NCBI RefSeq assembly: GCF_002968835.1
Contig: NZ_PKQK01000001.1
Coordinates: 620,001 to 684,000, forward strand
DNA: 64,000 nt
Direction of reading: 5' to 3'
DNA from: Paenibacillus sp. PCH8
Lineage (GTDB): Bacteria; Bacillota; Bacilli; Paenibacillales; Paenibacillaceae
In this document: in pieces, positions 54,225 to 62,376 of the stretch
Layout: each line of letters starts with the position of its first letter
Position numbering within the stretch: position 1 is the first letter of the stretch
Translations under genes and position numbers: made by a program
Notes under the pieces: generated by a model
The model's input: the letters and a program-made list of their open reading frames with translations, nothing else
Database searches by the model: none
What the model was told of the DNA's origin: nothing

Positions 54225-54524
54225 TTAGATAAACATGGTTTTGGAGATAATAACCAACAGGATGAACAACACGAGGATCGTTCCCATGGAGCCCCAGCTG
54301 CCCCCGCCTTGACCATAGGATGTTCCACAACACTGGTTATAACCGTGCATCATTGGAGCCTGATTGGGTTGGTGTCCGTAACCGTAGCCCATCGGCATTG
54401 TGCCACAGCCATATCCGTGCATGTCTTGACCTGTGTATTGGTATCCATACATATGCTCATTTCCTCCCATTTGTCCGTATACATGCCCCTGTCCGTTCGG
54501 TGAGTTTGGTTTTACTTCGCTCAT
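54225..54524 (-). CDS. YjcZ-like protein, long Gly/Tyr/Met-rich form
   Basis: A 99-residue protein: a Gly/Tyr/His/Met-rich N-terminal part (repeats of type MHGYGCG, MGYGYGHQ), then GSWGSMGTILVLFILLVII SK, the hydrophobic tail of YjcZ-type sporulation proteins. The same tail is shared with the two short genes at 54947 and 55098. YjcZ-like proteins occur in spore-forming Bacillales, with membrane or spore location likely. Ribosome site AAGGAGG precedes ATG. Confidence 0.8.
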   Translation of the reverse strand: MSEVKPNSPNGQGHVYGQMGGNEHMYGYQYTGQDMHGYGCGTMPMGYGYGHQPNQAPMMHGYNQCCGTSYGQGGGSWGSMGTILVLFILLVIISKTMFI

Positions 54525-54685
54525 TGTTCATTCCTCCTTAACATTTGCCTACACCCCTAAGCTATGTATTCAGCCTACCTCTGGACCGGGCTATGGCCCT
54601 CATCATAACAAAATGGGCGTTAGCCGTCGGGTAACCTTCCCGCATTTTCGCAGCACACTCATCCATTCCATCCATTGGATTTCAC

Positions 54686-54848
54686 TAGGACGTGTCTGAA
54701 AACTCCGAAGGAAGCAGATTTTGCCGAATTTTCGTTCCAAGCAAGGAAGTTTTTCGCAGGCGTGCCGGGGCACGTCAAGGGAAAGAGACGCAGCAGGGGG
54801 CGAAAAGGCGGTGAAAGATGCACTTCAGCGAGTTTGAGACACGCCCTA
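54686..54848. mobile_element. MITE-like element with terminal inverted repeats
   Basis: 163 bases between YjcZ-like genes. Left end TAGGACGTGTCTGAAAACTC and right end (complement) TAGGGCGTGTCTCAAACTC align with 3 differences over 19. TA dinucleotides at both borders may be the target duplication, as in IS630/Tc1-type elements. No transposase ORF. The centre has a CGTGCC-GG-GGCACG hairpin. The rest of 54525-54946 shows no gene. Confidence 0.7.
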
Positions 54849-54946
54849 ATCATTCCGTTCAATCGCAAGCTATCTCTTCCAAGCCTGGCAATCATGCTTG
54901 TCCATGGACAAAAAAACCCTACCGGTTGCCCGGCAGAGTCCGCATA

Positions 54947-55054
54947 TTATACCCAGAATGATTTCGTGATGATGACGAGAAGAATGAACAGAACCAGGAT
55001 TGCTCCAGTCGATGTCCAGCCGCCGTATCCTACGCCTTCAACTACTTTGCTCAT
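54947..55054 (-). CDS. YjcZ family small sporulation protein
   Basis: A 35-residue protein: MSKVVEGVGYGGWTSTGAIL then a hydrophobic tail VLFILLVIITKSFWV, a single membrane helix. Typical of YjcZ peptides. Excellent ribosome site (AAAGGAGGG) seven bases before ATG. Tandem with 55098-55202, which is 44 bases upstream. Confidence 0.85.
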   Translation of the reverse strand: MSKVVEGVGYGGWTSTGAILVLFILLVIITKSFWV

Positions 55055-55097
55055 GCAGAACCCTCCTTTACCAAGTAATTAGGGTCCAAACGGTTTA

Positions 55098-55202
55098 TTA
55101 GATTAGGAATGCTTTAGAGATGATGACGAGCAAGATAAAGAGAACCAAAATCGCGCCAGTCGATGTCCATGCACCACCGTATCCACCTACAACTCCACTC
55201 AT
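55098..55202 (-). CDS. YjcZ family small sporulation protein
   Basis: A 34-residue protein (MSGVVGGYGGAWTSTGAILV, then LFILLVIISKAFLI), closely similar to its neighbour and sharing the TSTGAILVLFILLVII core; a local duplication. AAAGGAGGG precedes ATG. Confidence 0.85.
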   Translation of the reverse strand: MSGVVGGYGGAWTSTGAILVLFILLVIISKAFLI

Positions 55203-55317
55203 GTAAACCCCTCCTTTGATTTGAGGTACAGTTCACTATATGCATGGATCACACAGGGGACCGGGCTCTGGTTGAAAATAGGCACAATGCAACTTGGAAC
55301 GGCTAGCCCGTCTGGAT

Positions 55318-56550
55318 TTATGACCCGAAATAGACATCCAGCTTGCCTGTAGGCTGGGTTGTTGCCATCCATACCGCGGCCAGATTGTCGGGTGCCTGAG
55401 TGTAGGCTGTAATGTAGTCACCAATGAGTACAGTAGGTGTTGGAGAATTCCCATTCGGATTGAAAGAGGTCATTGTGAGTCTACGGTTCGTAAAGCTCGC
55501 CCCCCCGTTAAAAGACTCCGCCACAAAGACATCCAGTAAAAATCCATTGATCTGGTTCGAGTAATAGATGACCCGTATTGTTCCAGTAAAGGGAGATACG
55601 GTAATGGAAGGAAAGAAATTCTGTGTCCCCACGGGTGCTCCCGTAATGCTAGCCGGCTCACTCCAGAGCAATCCATCCGGTGAACTACACATGAATACAT
55701 CGGTATATCCATTCCGAGCATCATTCCAGATGGCGTAGACCTTACCGTTATAGATGCTGTTCGATATATCTGCAGCCAGATTCAGGTTGGTTTGAACACG
55801 AAATGCATAATTGGGCACAGGCAGAATTTGTGGTGAAGGCACAACGGAGGCAATTAGCGTGGACTGATTACTTATAGGCGGCTGGAATGTGGCACCCCCG
55901 TCATAGGAAATCCGAAGTAACGCATAAGCGCTGCCCGGACCCGTGAGGATGTAGCCAGCGTAGACTTCTCCTGTGAATCCAATGCCTATGGTCGCCCGAT
56001 CATGAAAGCCTCTAGGATTTGAAATTCGGCTGGGAATCTGCCAGGTTGACGCTACATCCTCAGATCGTTGAAAGAAAATTGATGAAGCTGCCGTTGCCAG
56101 CGGAGTATAACCTACATAGACATTGCCTCGATACGGACTGCCTGGTGTACGATCACAGGCCACAAAAGGCTCATCATTGTGAACGATGAGCCCGTACCCC
56201 CTGTTTACAAACACAGGCGGAGTCCAGGTTACCCCGTCGTCAAGCGACGTATAACTAATGATGGTTCCATCATTATCTCCATTGAATATATGCACCGTCA
56301 CAACGAATGTGCTGGGAAAGGTATAATCAATCGTAGGGGCTTCCGCTCCCTCATATCCGGCAGGCTGCACCAGGGTCGTTGTGGTCCAGGTCTGCCCCCC
56401 GTCAATAGAGCGGTAGAAGCCAGTCCGTGTCGACCCAGTACTTGTATCGACCGCAACAACACACATAATATTGGGAAGTAATTCATTAACCGCAATCGAC
56501 GGTTCGAACTGGCTGCCTCCCAGTGCTCCTGTAATATTTACAACCGGCAT
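55318..56550 (-). CDS. BNR-repeat/sialidase-like beta-propeller protein
   Basis: A 410-residue protein without signal peptide. Asp-box-type (BNR) repeats: SIDGGQTWTTT, SLDDGVTWTPP, SYDGGATFQPP, SSPDGLLWSEP, SFNGGASFTNR (five of six or more), the mark of a sialidase/neuraminidase-type beta-propeller. Asp-box proteins are not necessarily sialidases; the catalytic Arg triad and Tyr are not evident. ATG at 56550 is seven bases after GGAGGGG. It is 25 bases after the 122-residue gene, so the two form an operon, possibly spore- or surface-associated. Confidence 0.82.
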   Translation of the reverse strand: MPVVNITGALGGSQFEPSIAVNELLPNIMCVVAVDTSTGSTRTGFYRSIDGGQTWTTTTLVQPAGYEGAEAPTIDYTFPSTFVVTVHIFNGDNDGTIISYTSLDDGVTWTPPVFVNRGYGLIVHNDEPFVACDRTPGSPYRGNVYVGYTPLATAASSIFFQRSEDVASTWQIPSRISNPRGFHDRATIGIGFTGEVYAGYILTGPGSAYALLRISYDGGATFQPPISNQSTLIASVVPSPQILPVPNYAFRVQTNLNLAADISNSIYNGKVYAIWNDARNGYTDVFMCSSPDGLLWSEPASITGAPVGTQNFFPSITVSPFTGTIRVIYYSNQINGFLLDVFVAESFNGGASFTNRRLTMTSFNPNGNSPTPTVLIGDYITAYTQAPDNLAAVWMATTQPTGKLDVYFGS

Positions 56551-56575
56551 CTGCATTCCCCTCCGCATATTGAAA

Positions 56576-56944
56576 TTAAGGAATATTGGTAAAGCGGTCT
56601 ATCCATACCATCTCCGATTGCAGTACACGCTGTGTGATATTGCCCACGGAGTCCAGACTGTAAGCCTGAATGATTGTGCTGGTGGCACTGAAAAAGTCAC
56701 TTTGTACCTCAAAATAATCAGCGGCGTTCAATGTATACAACAACGTTTTGGATACCTGAGGAGGTAACTGGAACAGATCATGACCGATCGGTATCCGTGC
56801 CGTCTGGGAAGTATCCCAGCGGAAGACCTGAAGTTCGATGTTGGATGGAATATTGATAGAGTCATTCAAGCAAGTCACAATGAGTTGTGTGGCACGATCC
56901 GCCCCCGTTGGAGAGTTAAAGAGAAGACCTGTACTATAGGGCAT
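56576..56944 (-). CDS. hypothetical protein, operon partner of the propeller protein
   Basis: A 122-residue, mostly beta-strand protein (LLFNSPTGADRATQLIVTCLN, IELQVFRWDTSQ, YFEVQSDFFSATSTIIQAYSLDS). No family recognised, no signal peptide. A strong site (AAGGAGGG) precedes ATG. It may bind or export with the propeller. Confidence 0.65.
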   Translation of the reverse strand: MPYSTGLLFNSPTGADRATQLIVTCLNDSINIPSNIELQVFRWDTSQTARIPIGHDLFQLPPQVSKTLLYTLNAADYFEVQSDFFSATSTIIQAYSLDSVGNITQRVLQSEMVWIDRFTNIP

Positions 56945-57094
56945 CGTAATCCCTCCTTTCCTCTATATCACCGCCGACAATGCTTGACAGTATGTTATAA
57001 AATATGTGAAATTTCGTTGTAAGACACGGCATTTACCGTCAAGTTTTGAAAGTGATGTGCAAGAATAGACTAACTTCGAACCTCTAGCTGTATG

Positions 57095-57129
57095 CAAAAA
57101 ACTGCAAGCCCCCGACCGGACTTGCAGTA
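57095..57129 (-). terminator. intrinsic terminator
   Basis: Minus-strand CTGCAAG / CTTGCAG stem with inner CCG/CGG, followed by TTTTTTG. Confidence 0.8.
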
Positions 57130-57165
57130 GTGATATCAGACTATTTGTTTCGGTGTCGCTCTCTG

Positions 57166-57492
57166 CTAATTCGGTCTTGCCTGAATGGAGGTCAGCTTAT
57201 CCTGAACTGATTGTAGTTTCTGTATGCTTGAAGCGTCCGGTTTATCACGACGGTCGTCGATCTTGACGGATGTGGATACACGCTGAGCTCCTGACAGAAA
57301 CGGTGCTTCATGCAGAGCTGCAATTGCTGTAAAGACCTCGTTAAGCGGGCCTTCAATAATGGTGCTCATCGAAGTTAACTGATATGTAATGCCACGTTGA
57401 TGTTCCAAAACCTTTTGCATGTCCGCCACATAACTGCTCAGACTGGTCGTGCCCGTTCCGATTGGAATTACAGTCACTTCTGCTATTGCCAC
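57166..57492 (-). CDS. MTH1187/YkoF-type thiamine-binding protein
   Basis: A 108-residue DUF77 protein (AIAEVTVIPIGTGTTSLSSYV, MSTIIEGPLNEVFTAIAALHE), a ferredoxin-like fold that in characterised members binds thiamine or a related pyrimidine. GTG start at 57492 follows AGGAGGCGGAG; the open frame to 57525 adds 11 codons that cover the ribosome site. Confidence 0.85.
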   Translation of the reverse strand: MAIAEVTVIPIGTGTTSLSSYVADMQKVLEHQRGITYQLTSMSTIIEGPLNEVFTAIAALHEAPFLSGAQRVSTSVKIDDRRDKPDASSIQKLQSVQDKLTSIQARPN

Positions 57493-57717
57493 TTTCGCTC
57501 CGCCTCCTATAGGCCCCGTGAACAACCGTTGCCACTGATTTTAGTCGATTTTTGACTGTTTTTATTCTACCAGTTGAAAGCGTAACAATTCAAACTGACG
57601 TGATGACGTCATTCAATTTTGCCTAAAAAAAATTTTGAACAATCTTCACATCTTCCAGTCCTTTTCCTTTGCGGATTCTTGGCTAAAATGATATACTCGG
57701 AATTACGTTTTACTGTG

Positions 57718-57745
57718 TTGACCCTGTAGACAAACACTATATGTT
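57718..57745 (+). promoter_or_regulatory. candidate nrdAB promoter
   Basis: TTGACC, 16-base spacer, TATGTT (57740-57745). The -10 overlaps NrdR box 1, as expected for repression. It lies ~520 bases before nrdA. Confidence 0.55.
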
Positions 57746-57781
57746 GGGTTAAAGTAATCTAACAGTAACAAAATGTAGTGA
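57734..57781. promoter_or_regulatory. two NrdR boxes
   Basis: ACACTATATGTTGGGT (57734-57749) and TAACAAAATGTAGTGA (57766-57781) resemble the NrdR consensus ACACwAtATaTwGTGT. They start 32 bases apart, the usual three-turn spacing for the NrdR repressor of ribonucleotide reductase genes. Confidence 0.65.
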
Positions 57782-57784
57782 CAC

Positions 57785-58077
57785 AAGATTTCCCCACTTC
57801 TAAAAGTCACCTTCTGAATTCTCGTGAAAAACAGGATGAAATCACCTCCAAAGGCACGTCCCTGTAGGTGTAAATCGCTTTCTCGAAACAGAGTTGACAC
57901 AGAGGTTAACGGGGCTGTTTGGACTGCACCCGGTATTCTCAAACTATAGGCGCGTCTACGATAGACAAAACCTTACATAAGCACCCTTTTCTGTCATCAT
58001 TTCAAGCCTTTATGACACTAAGGAAGCCAGAGCATCCATGGGCATTTTCAGCCGCCAGGCGGGGAGAATGCTTTTTA
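57785..58077 (+). promoter_or_regulatory. structured nrdAB leader ending in an intrinsic terminator
   Basis: The final stem (58042-58077) is GCATTTTC/GAGAATGC with inner CCGC/GCGG, then TTTTTAT. Upstream pairs: ATCACCT/AGGTGTAAAT-type, AAACAG/CTGTTT, GTCTA-CGA-TAGAC and CTGTCAT/ATGACAC. It reads like an attenuator or riboswitch ~190 bases before nrdA. It has only faint likeness to a cobalamin riboswitch (GGTGTAAATC, GAAGCCAGAGCATCC), so I do not assign a class. Confidence 0.5.
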
Positions 58078-58201
58078 TATGAGCATGTTCTGCATGGTGC
58101 TGATTTGTGCTCCTCTGTTGAGCGATTCAAGACGTGACCACCGCTGTTTCAGTCCGCAATATTTAACCTATATCTTTTTTTCTCACCGTAAAAAGACACT
58201 C

Positions 58202-58221
58202 AATTCTTTATATAAAGAATT
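58202..58221. promoter_or_regulatory. 20-base perfect AT-rich palindrome upstream of nrdA
   Basis: AATTCTTTATATAAAGAATT is its own complement and lies 42 bases before the nrdA start. It could be an operator for a dimeric regulator or a weak leader hairpin. Confidence 0.4.
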
Positions 58222-58263
58222 TCTCCAATTTATCTCTTAAACATGCGAAAGCGAGGAATATTC

Positions 58264-60576
58264 ATGCCACAAATTGTGACCAAGCCGAACAATCGCCAGC
58301 TTGCCTTTGATGAAATGCGTATCTCGGTATATGCCGACCGTAATCTGGAAGGACTGGAAACACTGGAAAAGGAACGTCTGGTACGTGGGGTAAACAGCAA
58401 GCTCCGCCGTGATGAAGTTACCGGAGATGAAATCAGCAGCGCTTTTATGATGAGTGCACTGGAACTGGTAACAAAGGAAGAGCCTGACTGGAAATTTTCA
58501 GCGGCACGCGCCCTGCTCACTTCCTTGTACAAAAAAGCGGCGACCAACCGCAGGTATAAATCATACCCGGACGAGCCTTACGGCGCATTCCACCCTTTGC
58601 TTGTTGATCTCATAAAAAAAGGCATCTACCGCGAAGAATTGCTGGAGTGTTACACCAAAGAACAGATCGATGAGCTTGCGGAATGCATTGACTACCGCAA
58701 CGATCTACTCTTCGATTACATCGGCTTGCTCACACTGGCAGAACGTTACCTCGCTCACGATTTTGACGGAAAAGTGATGGAGTTGCCTCAAGAGCGTTAT
58801 ATGGTTATCGCCATGTTCCTGATGCATCAGGAGCCTGCTGAGAGACGTATGGATCTCGTCAAAGAAGCTTACTGGGCGATGAGCAACATGTATATGACAG
58901 CAGCTACACCTACCATGTCCAATGCGGGTAAAAAAGTGGCCGGACAACTCTCCAGCTGCTTCATTGATACCGTGGACGACTCACTCGAAGGTATCTTTGA
59001 TTCCAACACCGATGTAGCACGTCTGAGCAAAATGGGTGGAGGCATCGGCGTCTACCTTGGCAAAGTCAGAGCACGTGGTTCGGATATCCGTGGTCACCAA
59101 AATACAAGTTCCGGTGTAATCCCCTGGATTCGCCAACTGAACAATACAGCGGTCAGCGTAGACCAGCTCGGTACTCGTAAAGGTGCCATTGCCGTATACC
59201 TGGATGTCTTCCACAAAGACATTCTGGCCTTCCTGGATCTGAAGCTGAACAACGGCGATGAGCGGATGCGTGCGCATGACGTATTCCACGGTATCTGTCT
59301 GCCTGACTTGTTCATGGAGCGGGTATCCACCCGCGGCGAATGGAGCCTGTTCTGTCCGCACGAAACGAAGAAAGTGATGGGCTGGAAAGACGAGAACGGT
59401 CGTCCACTCGGTCTCGAAGATTTCTATGATGAGTCCGTAGGCGCAGGTGCCTTCCGTGATAAATACGAAGAAGCTGTGAATCATCCATTGTTGTCCCGTA
59501 TCACAGTACAGGCGATTGATATCATGAAGCGTGTACTGAAATCGCAACTGGAGACAGGTACGCCATACATGTTCTACCGGGATACGGTTAACCGCTCGAA
59601 TCCGAACCGTGTGCATGGTATGGTATACTCCTCCAACCTGTGTACCGAAATCATGCAGAACCAATCTGCTACGGTTATCGAAAAGGAAGAGCTTGTTACC
59701 AAAGATGGACAAACTCGCATTGTGATCTCCAAAGTGCCTGGTGATTTTGTGGTCTGCAACCTGAACTCCATTCACCTGGCACGTGCCGTGCCTAATAATG
59801 TACTGGAGCGTCTCGTACCCATTCAGGTACGTATGCTGGACAACGTTATCGACATTAACAATATCGAAGTGCTTCAAGCCCAGTATACCAACAGCCAATA
59901 TCGTGCGGTCGGTCTGGGAACGTTCGGACTTCATCACCTTCTTGCCCTTGAAGGCATACACTGGGAGTCCGATGAAGCAGTAACGTATAACGATAATCTG
60001 TACGAGAAGATTAACTACCTGCTCGTGAAAGCCAGCATGGAACTGTCCAAAGAAAAAGGACACTATCCGAAATTCAAAGGCTCTGATTGGGAAAGTGGTC
60101 ACTACTTCGACCAACGGGAGTACACATCAGGTGAGCGTGTTGGCAAATTCGTGACTACGGAACAGTGGAAAGAACTGCAAGCTGAAGTACAGCAAAACGG
60201 TGTACGTAATGCCTGGTTGTTCGCCATTGCGCCTAACGGTTCCACGTCCATCATTGCAGGTTCTACGGCGAGTATTGATCCGCTCTATGAGCTGTTGTCT
60301 TATGAAGAGAAAACAACTTACAAAATTGCTAACCCGGCTCCTGATCTGTCCGAAAAAACAAGCCCGTATTACCAAACAGCTTTTGCGGTGGATCAGCATG
60401 CCTCCATTAATATGGCTGCTGCCCGTCAGCGTCACGTCGATCAGGGACAAAGCTTCAACTTCTATGTTCGACCGGATATCAAAGCTACGGAATTCCTGGA
60501 ACTACACTTGCACGCTTGGAGAGCCGGCATGAAATCGACCTATTATGTTCGTAGTCGGGCTTTGACGATTGAATAG
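58264..60576 (+). CDS. nrdA: class I ribonucleoside-diphosphate reductase, alpha subunit
   Basis: A 770-residue catalytic subunit that reduces ribonucleotides. A short ATP-cone-like N-terminus (~1-85). Active-site pieces: GQLSSCFID (first Cys), SNLCTEIMQ (N, Cys, Glu), VVCNLNSIHLA (second Cys) and PNGSTSIIAGSTASIDPLYE; YYVRSRALTIE ends the protein. The C-terminal CxxC pair that normally accepts electrons from thioredoxin is absent. ATG at 58264 follows GAGG by seven bases; a seven-codon longer frame has no site. nrdB follows after 370 bases. Confidence 0.95.
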   Translation: MPQIVTKPNNRQLAFDEMRISVYADRNLEGLETLEKERLVRGVNSKLRRDEVTGDEISSAFMMSALELVTKEEPDWKFSAARALLTSLYKKAATNRRYKSYPDEPYGAFHPLLVDLIKKGIYREELLECYTKEQIDELAECIDYRNDLLFDYIGLLTLAERYLAHDFDGKVMELPQERYMVIAMFLMHQEPAERRMDLVKEAYWAMSNMYMTAATPTMSNAGKKVAGQLSSCFIDTVDDSLEGIFDSNTDVARLSKMGGGIGVYLGKVRARGSDIRGHQNTSSGVIPWIRQLNNTAVSVDQLGTRKGAIAVYLDVFHKDILAFLDLKLNNGDERMRAHDVFHGICLPDLFMERVSTRGEWSLFCPHETKKVMGWKDENGRPLGLEDFYDESVGAGAFRDKYEEAVNHPLLSRITVQAIDIMKRVLKSQLETGTPYMFYRDTVNRSNPNRVHGMVYSSNLCTEIMQNQSATVIEKEELVTKDGQTRIVISKVPGDFVVCNLNSIHLARAVPNNVLERLVPIQVRMLDNVIDINNIEVLQAQYTNSQYRAVGLGTFGLHHLLALEGIHWESDEAVTYNDNLYEKINYLLVKASMELSKEKGHYPKFKGSDWESGHYFDQREYTSGERVGKFVTTEQWKELQAEVQQNGVRNAWLFAIAPNGSTSIIAGSTASIDPLYELLSYEEKTTYKIANPAPDLSEKTSPYYQTAFAVDQHASINMAAARQRHVDQGQSFNFYVRPDIKATEFLELHLHAWRAGMKSTYYVRSRALTIE

Positions 60577-60772
60577 TCTTCATTTTTGCGCAAGCTGATT
60601 TTCATGATTTGATGCACAAGATGTATGAACCTTCAAGATGACCACCGGGGCAGCCAGTTTTGATTGCAAAATAGCGTTGCCCTGGTTCTTTTTTGCCTAA
60701 AAACGATTACAACATCACAAGATGTTGATATAGATGCCACATTAAAGAGCCTAACATATAAATGAAATAACG

Positions 60773-60924
60773 ATTACACGATAACGAAGAGGACAGAAAA
60801 AAGCTGGAGAAGCAACGCGCTCGCCTTTATCACCGGATTTTCCCCTTTGAAAGAGGGAATCAAAAAAGCTGGGGATAACAGCGATCGGAAGGTTGTTCTG
60901 TCATCGTAGTTATACAGTGTAAAT
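60773..60924. repeat. dispersed palindromic repeat, copy 3, inside the nrdAB operon
   Basis: 152 bases, same orientation as copy 1, sharing GCGATCGGAAGGTTGTTCTG and TCGCCTTTATC..CGGATTTTCCC segments with TTATC-A-CC for TTATCCCC. It separates nrdA from nrdB, ending 22 bases before nrdB. The rest of 60577-60946 shows nothing. Confidence 0.88.
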
Positions 60925-60946
60925 TCATTCAAGGAGTGAACGGATT

Positions 60947-61978
60947 ATGCAAGTACAGAAAATTTTCAATACCGAAGCCCCTAACCAATCGACCCGTATT
61001 ATCGAAGGTGAGTGCTCCGGGATCCTGAACTGGAATGACATTCGTATGCCTCATATGTACAAATTGTACAAAGTACTGTTGCTCAACCACTGGATTGCAG
61101 ACGAGATTCCCATGTCCAAAGATGCTTCTCAGTTTGTGCAACTGGACGAGGAAGAGAAACGTACGTTCAAAATCAATATTTCCCTTCTCGCGGTACTTGA
61201 TTCCATGCAGACGATGTTTGTTGGTGACGTAAAGCGTTACTTTACGGATTCTTCACTCGAAGCGATCTCCGCGATTATCGGACAACAGGAAGTTGTTCAT
61301 AACCAATCCTATTCCTACGTGCTGTCCTCCATCGTATCGGATCAGGAGCAGAAGGAAATTTTTGAATACTGGAAACATGATCCGGTACTGCTTGACCGTA
61401 ACCGGTTTATCGCCGATATCTATCAAAGCTTCCGGGACAACCCGTCTCCACAGACGTTCTTCCAAGCCATGGTAGCCGATCTGGTACTCGAAGGTATTTT
61501 CTTCTACAGTACATTTGCCTTCTTCTACAATCTGGCCCGTGACCAGAAAATGATGGCAACCAGCCAGATGATCTCTTATATTCAACGCGATGAAAACCAA
61601 CACTGTTACTTCTTCGCTGAAGTGTACAAGCAGCTGCTGGTTGATTTCCCTGAGCTGAACACACCGGAGAACATGGACTACGTGTACAAAACGATCAATC
61701 GTGCTGTTGAACTCGAAACGAACTGGGCACATTACACACTCAGCAACGTGCGCGGTATTGACCTGAACGAGTTGGAAGACTACATCAAGTACATCGCCAA
61801 CAAACGTCTGCGTCTGATGGGTATGGAAAAAGCGTATGAAGGCGTAGATGTAAACTGTATGCCTTGGATCAAACCATTCTCCGATGATGCGCTGAATGCA
61901 ACCAAAACAGACTTCTTCGAAGCTAAATCCCGTAACTACGGTAAAGTTGGCGACGATAACGGATTTGACGATTTGTAA
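60947..61978 (+). CDS. nrdB: class I ribonucleoside-diphosphate reductase, beta subunit
   Basis: A 343-residue metallocofactor subunit. Ligands and radical: LAVLDSMQT (Asp), QQEVVHNQSYSY (Glu, His at +3, Tyr at +7, the radical position), VLEGIFFYS (Glu), RDENQHCYFF (Glu and His of ExxH). Oxygen activation makes a Tyr radical for NrdA. ATG follows AAGGAG. Confidence 0.95.
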   Translation: MQVQKIFNTEAPNQSTRIIEGECSGILNWNDIRMPHMYKLYKVLLLNHWIADEIPMSKDASQFVQLDEEEKRTFKINISLLAVLDSMQTMFVGDVKRYFTDSSLEAISAIIGQQEVVHNQSYSYVLSSIVSDQEQKEIFEYWKHDPVLLDRNRFIADIYQSFRDNPSPQTFFQAMVADLVLEGIFFYSTFAFFYNLARDQKMMATSQMISYIQRDENQHCYFFAEVYKQLLVDFPELNTPENMDYVYKTINRAVELETNWAHYTLSNVRGIDLNELEDYIKYIANKRLRLMGMEKAYEGVDVNCMPWIKPFSDDALNATKTDFFEAKSRNYGKVGDDNGFDDL

Positions 61979-62017
61979 GAAACCTCTGATTTCAATACCA
62001 TATATCTATAAATAAAA

Positions 62018-62067
62018 ACAACACTCCCTGAGCTGTGGCGATTACGCCTAAGTTCAGGGAGTGTTGT
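62018..62067. terminator. bidirectional terminator after nrdB
   Basis: Arms AACAACACTCCCTGA / TCAGGGAGTGTTGT with T-rich end. Confidence 0.85.
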
Positions 62068-62193
62068 CTAATTAGTATGTACAACATCATATATCATTTG
62101 ATTAATTATAGCCTTATAGAGAAATAGAGAGATTTCTTAATCTAATAAACTCAAGAATAGTGTATAATTCTTGAAAATTTTCGTTTTTCAATC

Positions 62194-62376
62194 TTACTTC
62201 ACTTGTCGTATGTCCTCTACACAGTACATCTTCGATAAATCCGTAAACACGATGGTCTTACGAATTGTTCTAGCGCTGTTCGGAAGACCATTTGCACCAT
62301 CTCGAATCTCCATAATAATATCTGAAAAATCATTCTCAATAAAACGAAAATTACTTTTCGGTATCTTTAAAGCCAA
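62194..62376 (-). CDS. small protein overlapping an HTH gene
   Basis: A 60-residue protein from TTG 62376, seven bases after GGGGAGG, overlapping the last 26 bases of the HTH gene in another frame. Sequence: ALKIPKSNFRFIENDFSDII, then IVFTDLSKMYCVEDIRQ. No family recognised. Very AT-rich. The tight overlap with a DNA-binding partner resembles toxin-antitoxin or small regulatory pairs, which is inference only. Confidence 0.55.
   Translation of the reverse strand: MALKIPKSNFRFIENDFSDIIMEIRDGANGLPNSARTIRKTIVFTDLSKMYCVEDIRQVK

Noticed and set aside
57785-58077. Cobalamin riboswitch
   Set aside because: Only short pieces (GGTGTAAATC, AGCCAGAGCATCC) resemble it; order and spacing do not fit the class.
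58981-60114. 377-residue minus-strand ORF
   Set aside because: Fully antisense to nrdA with no ribosome site and no family; nrdA has unmistakable motifs.
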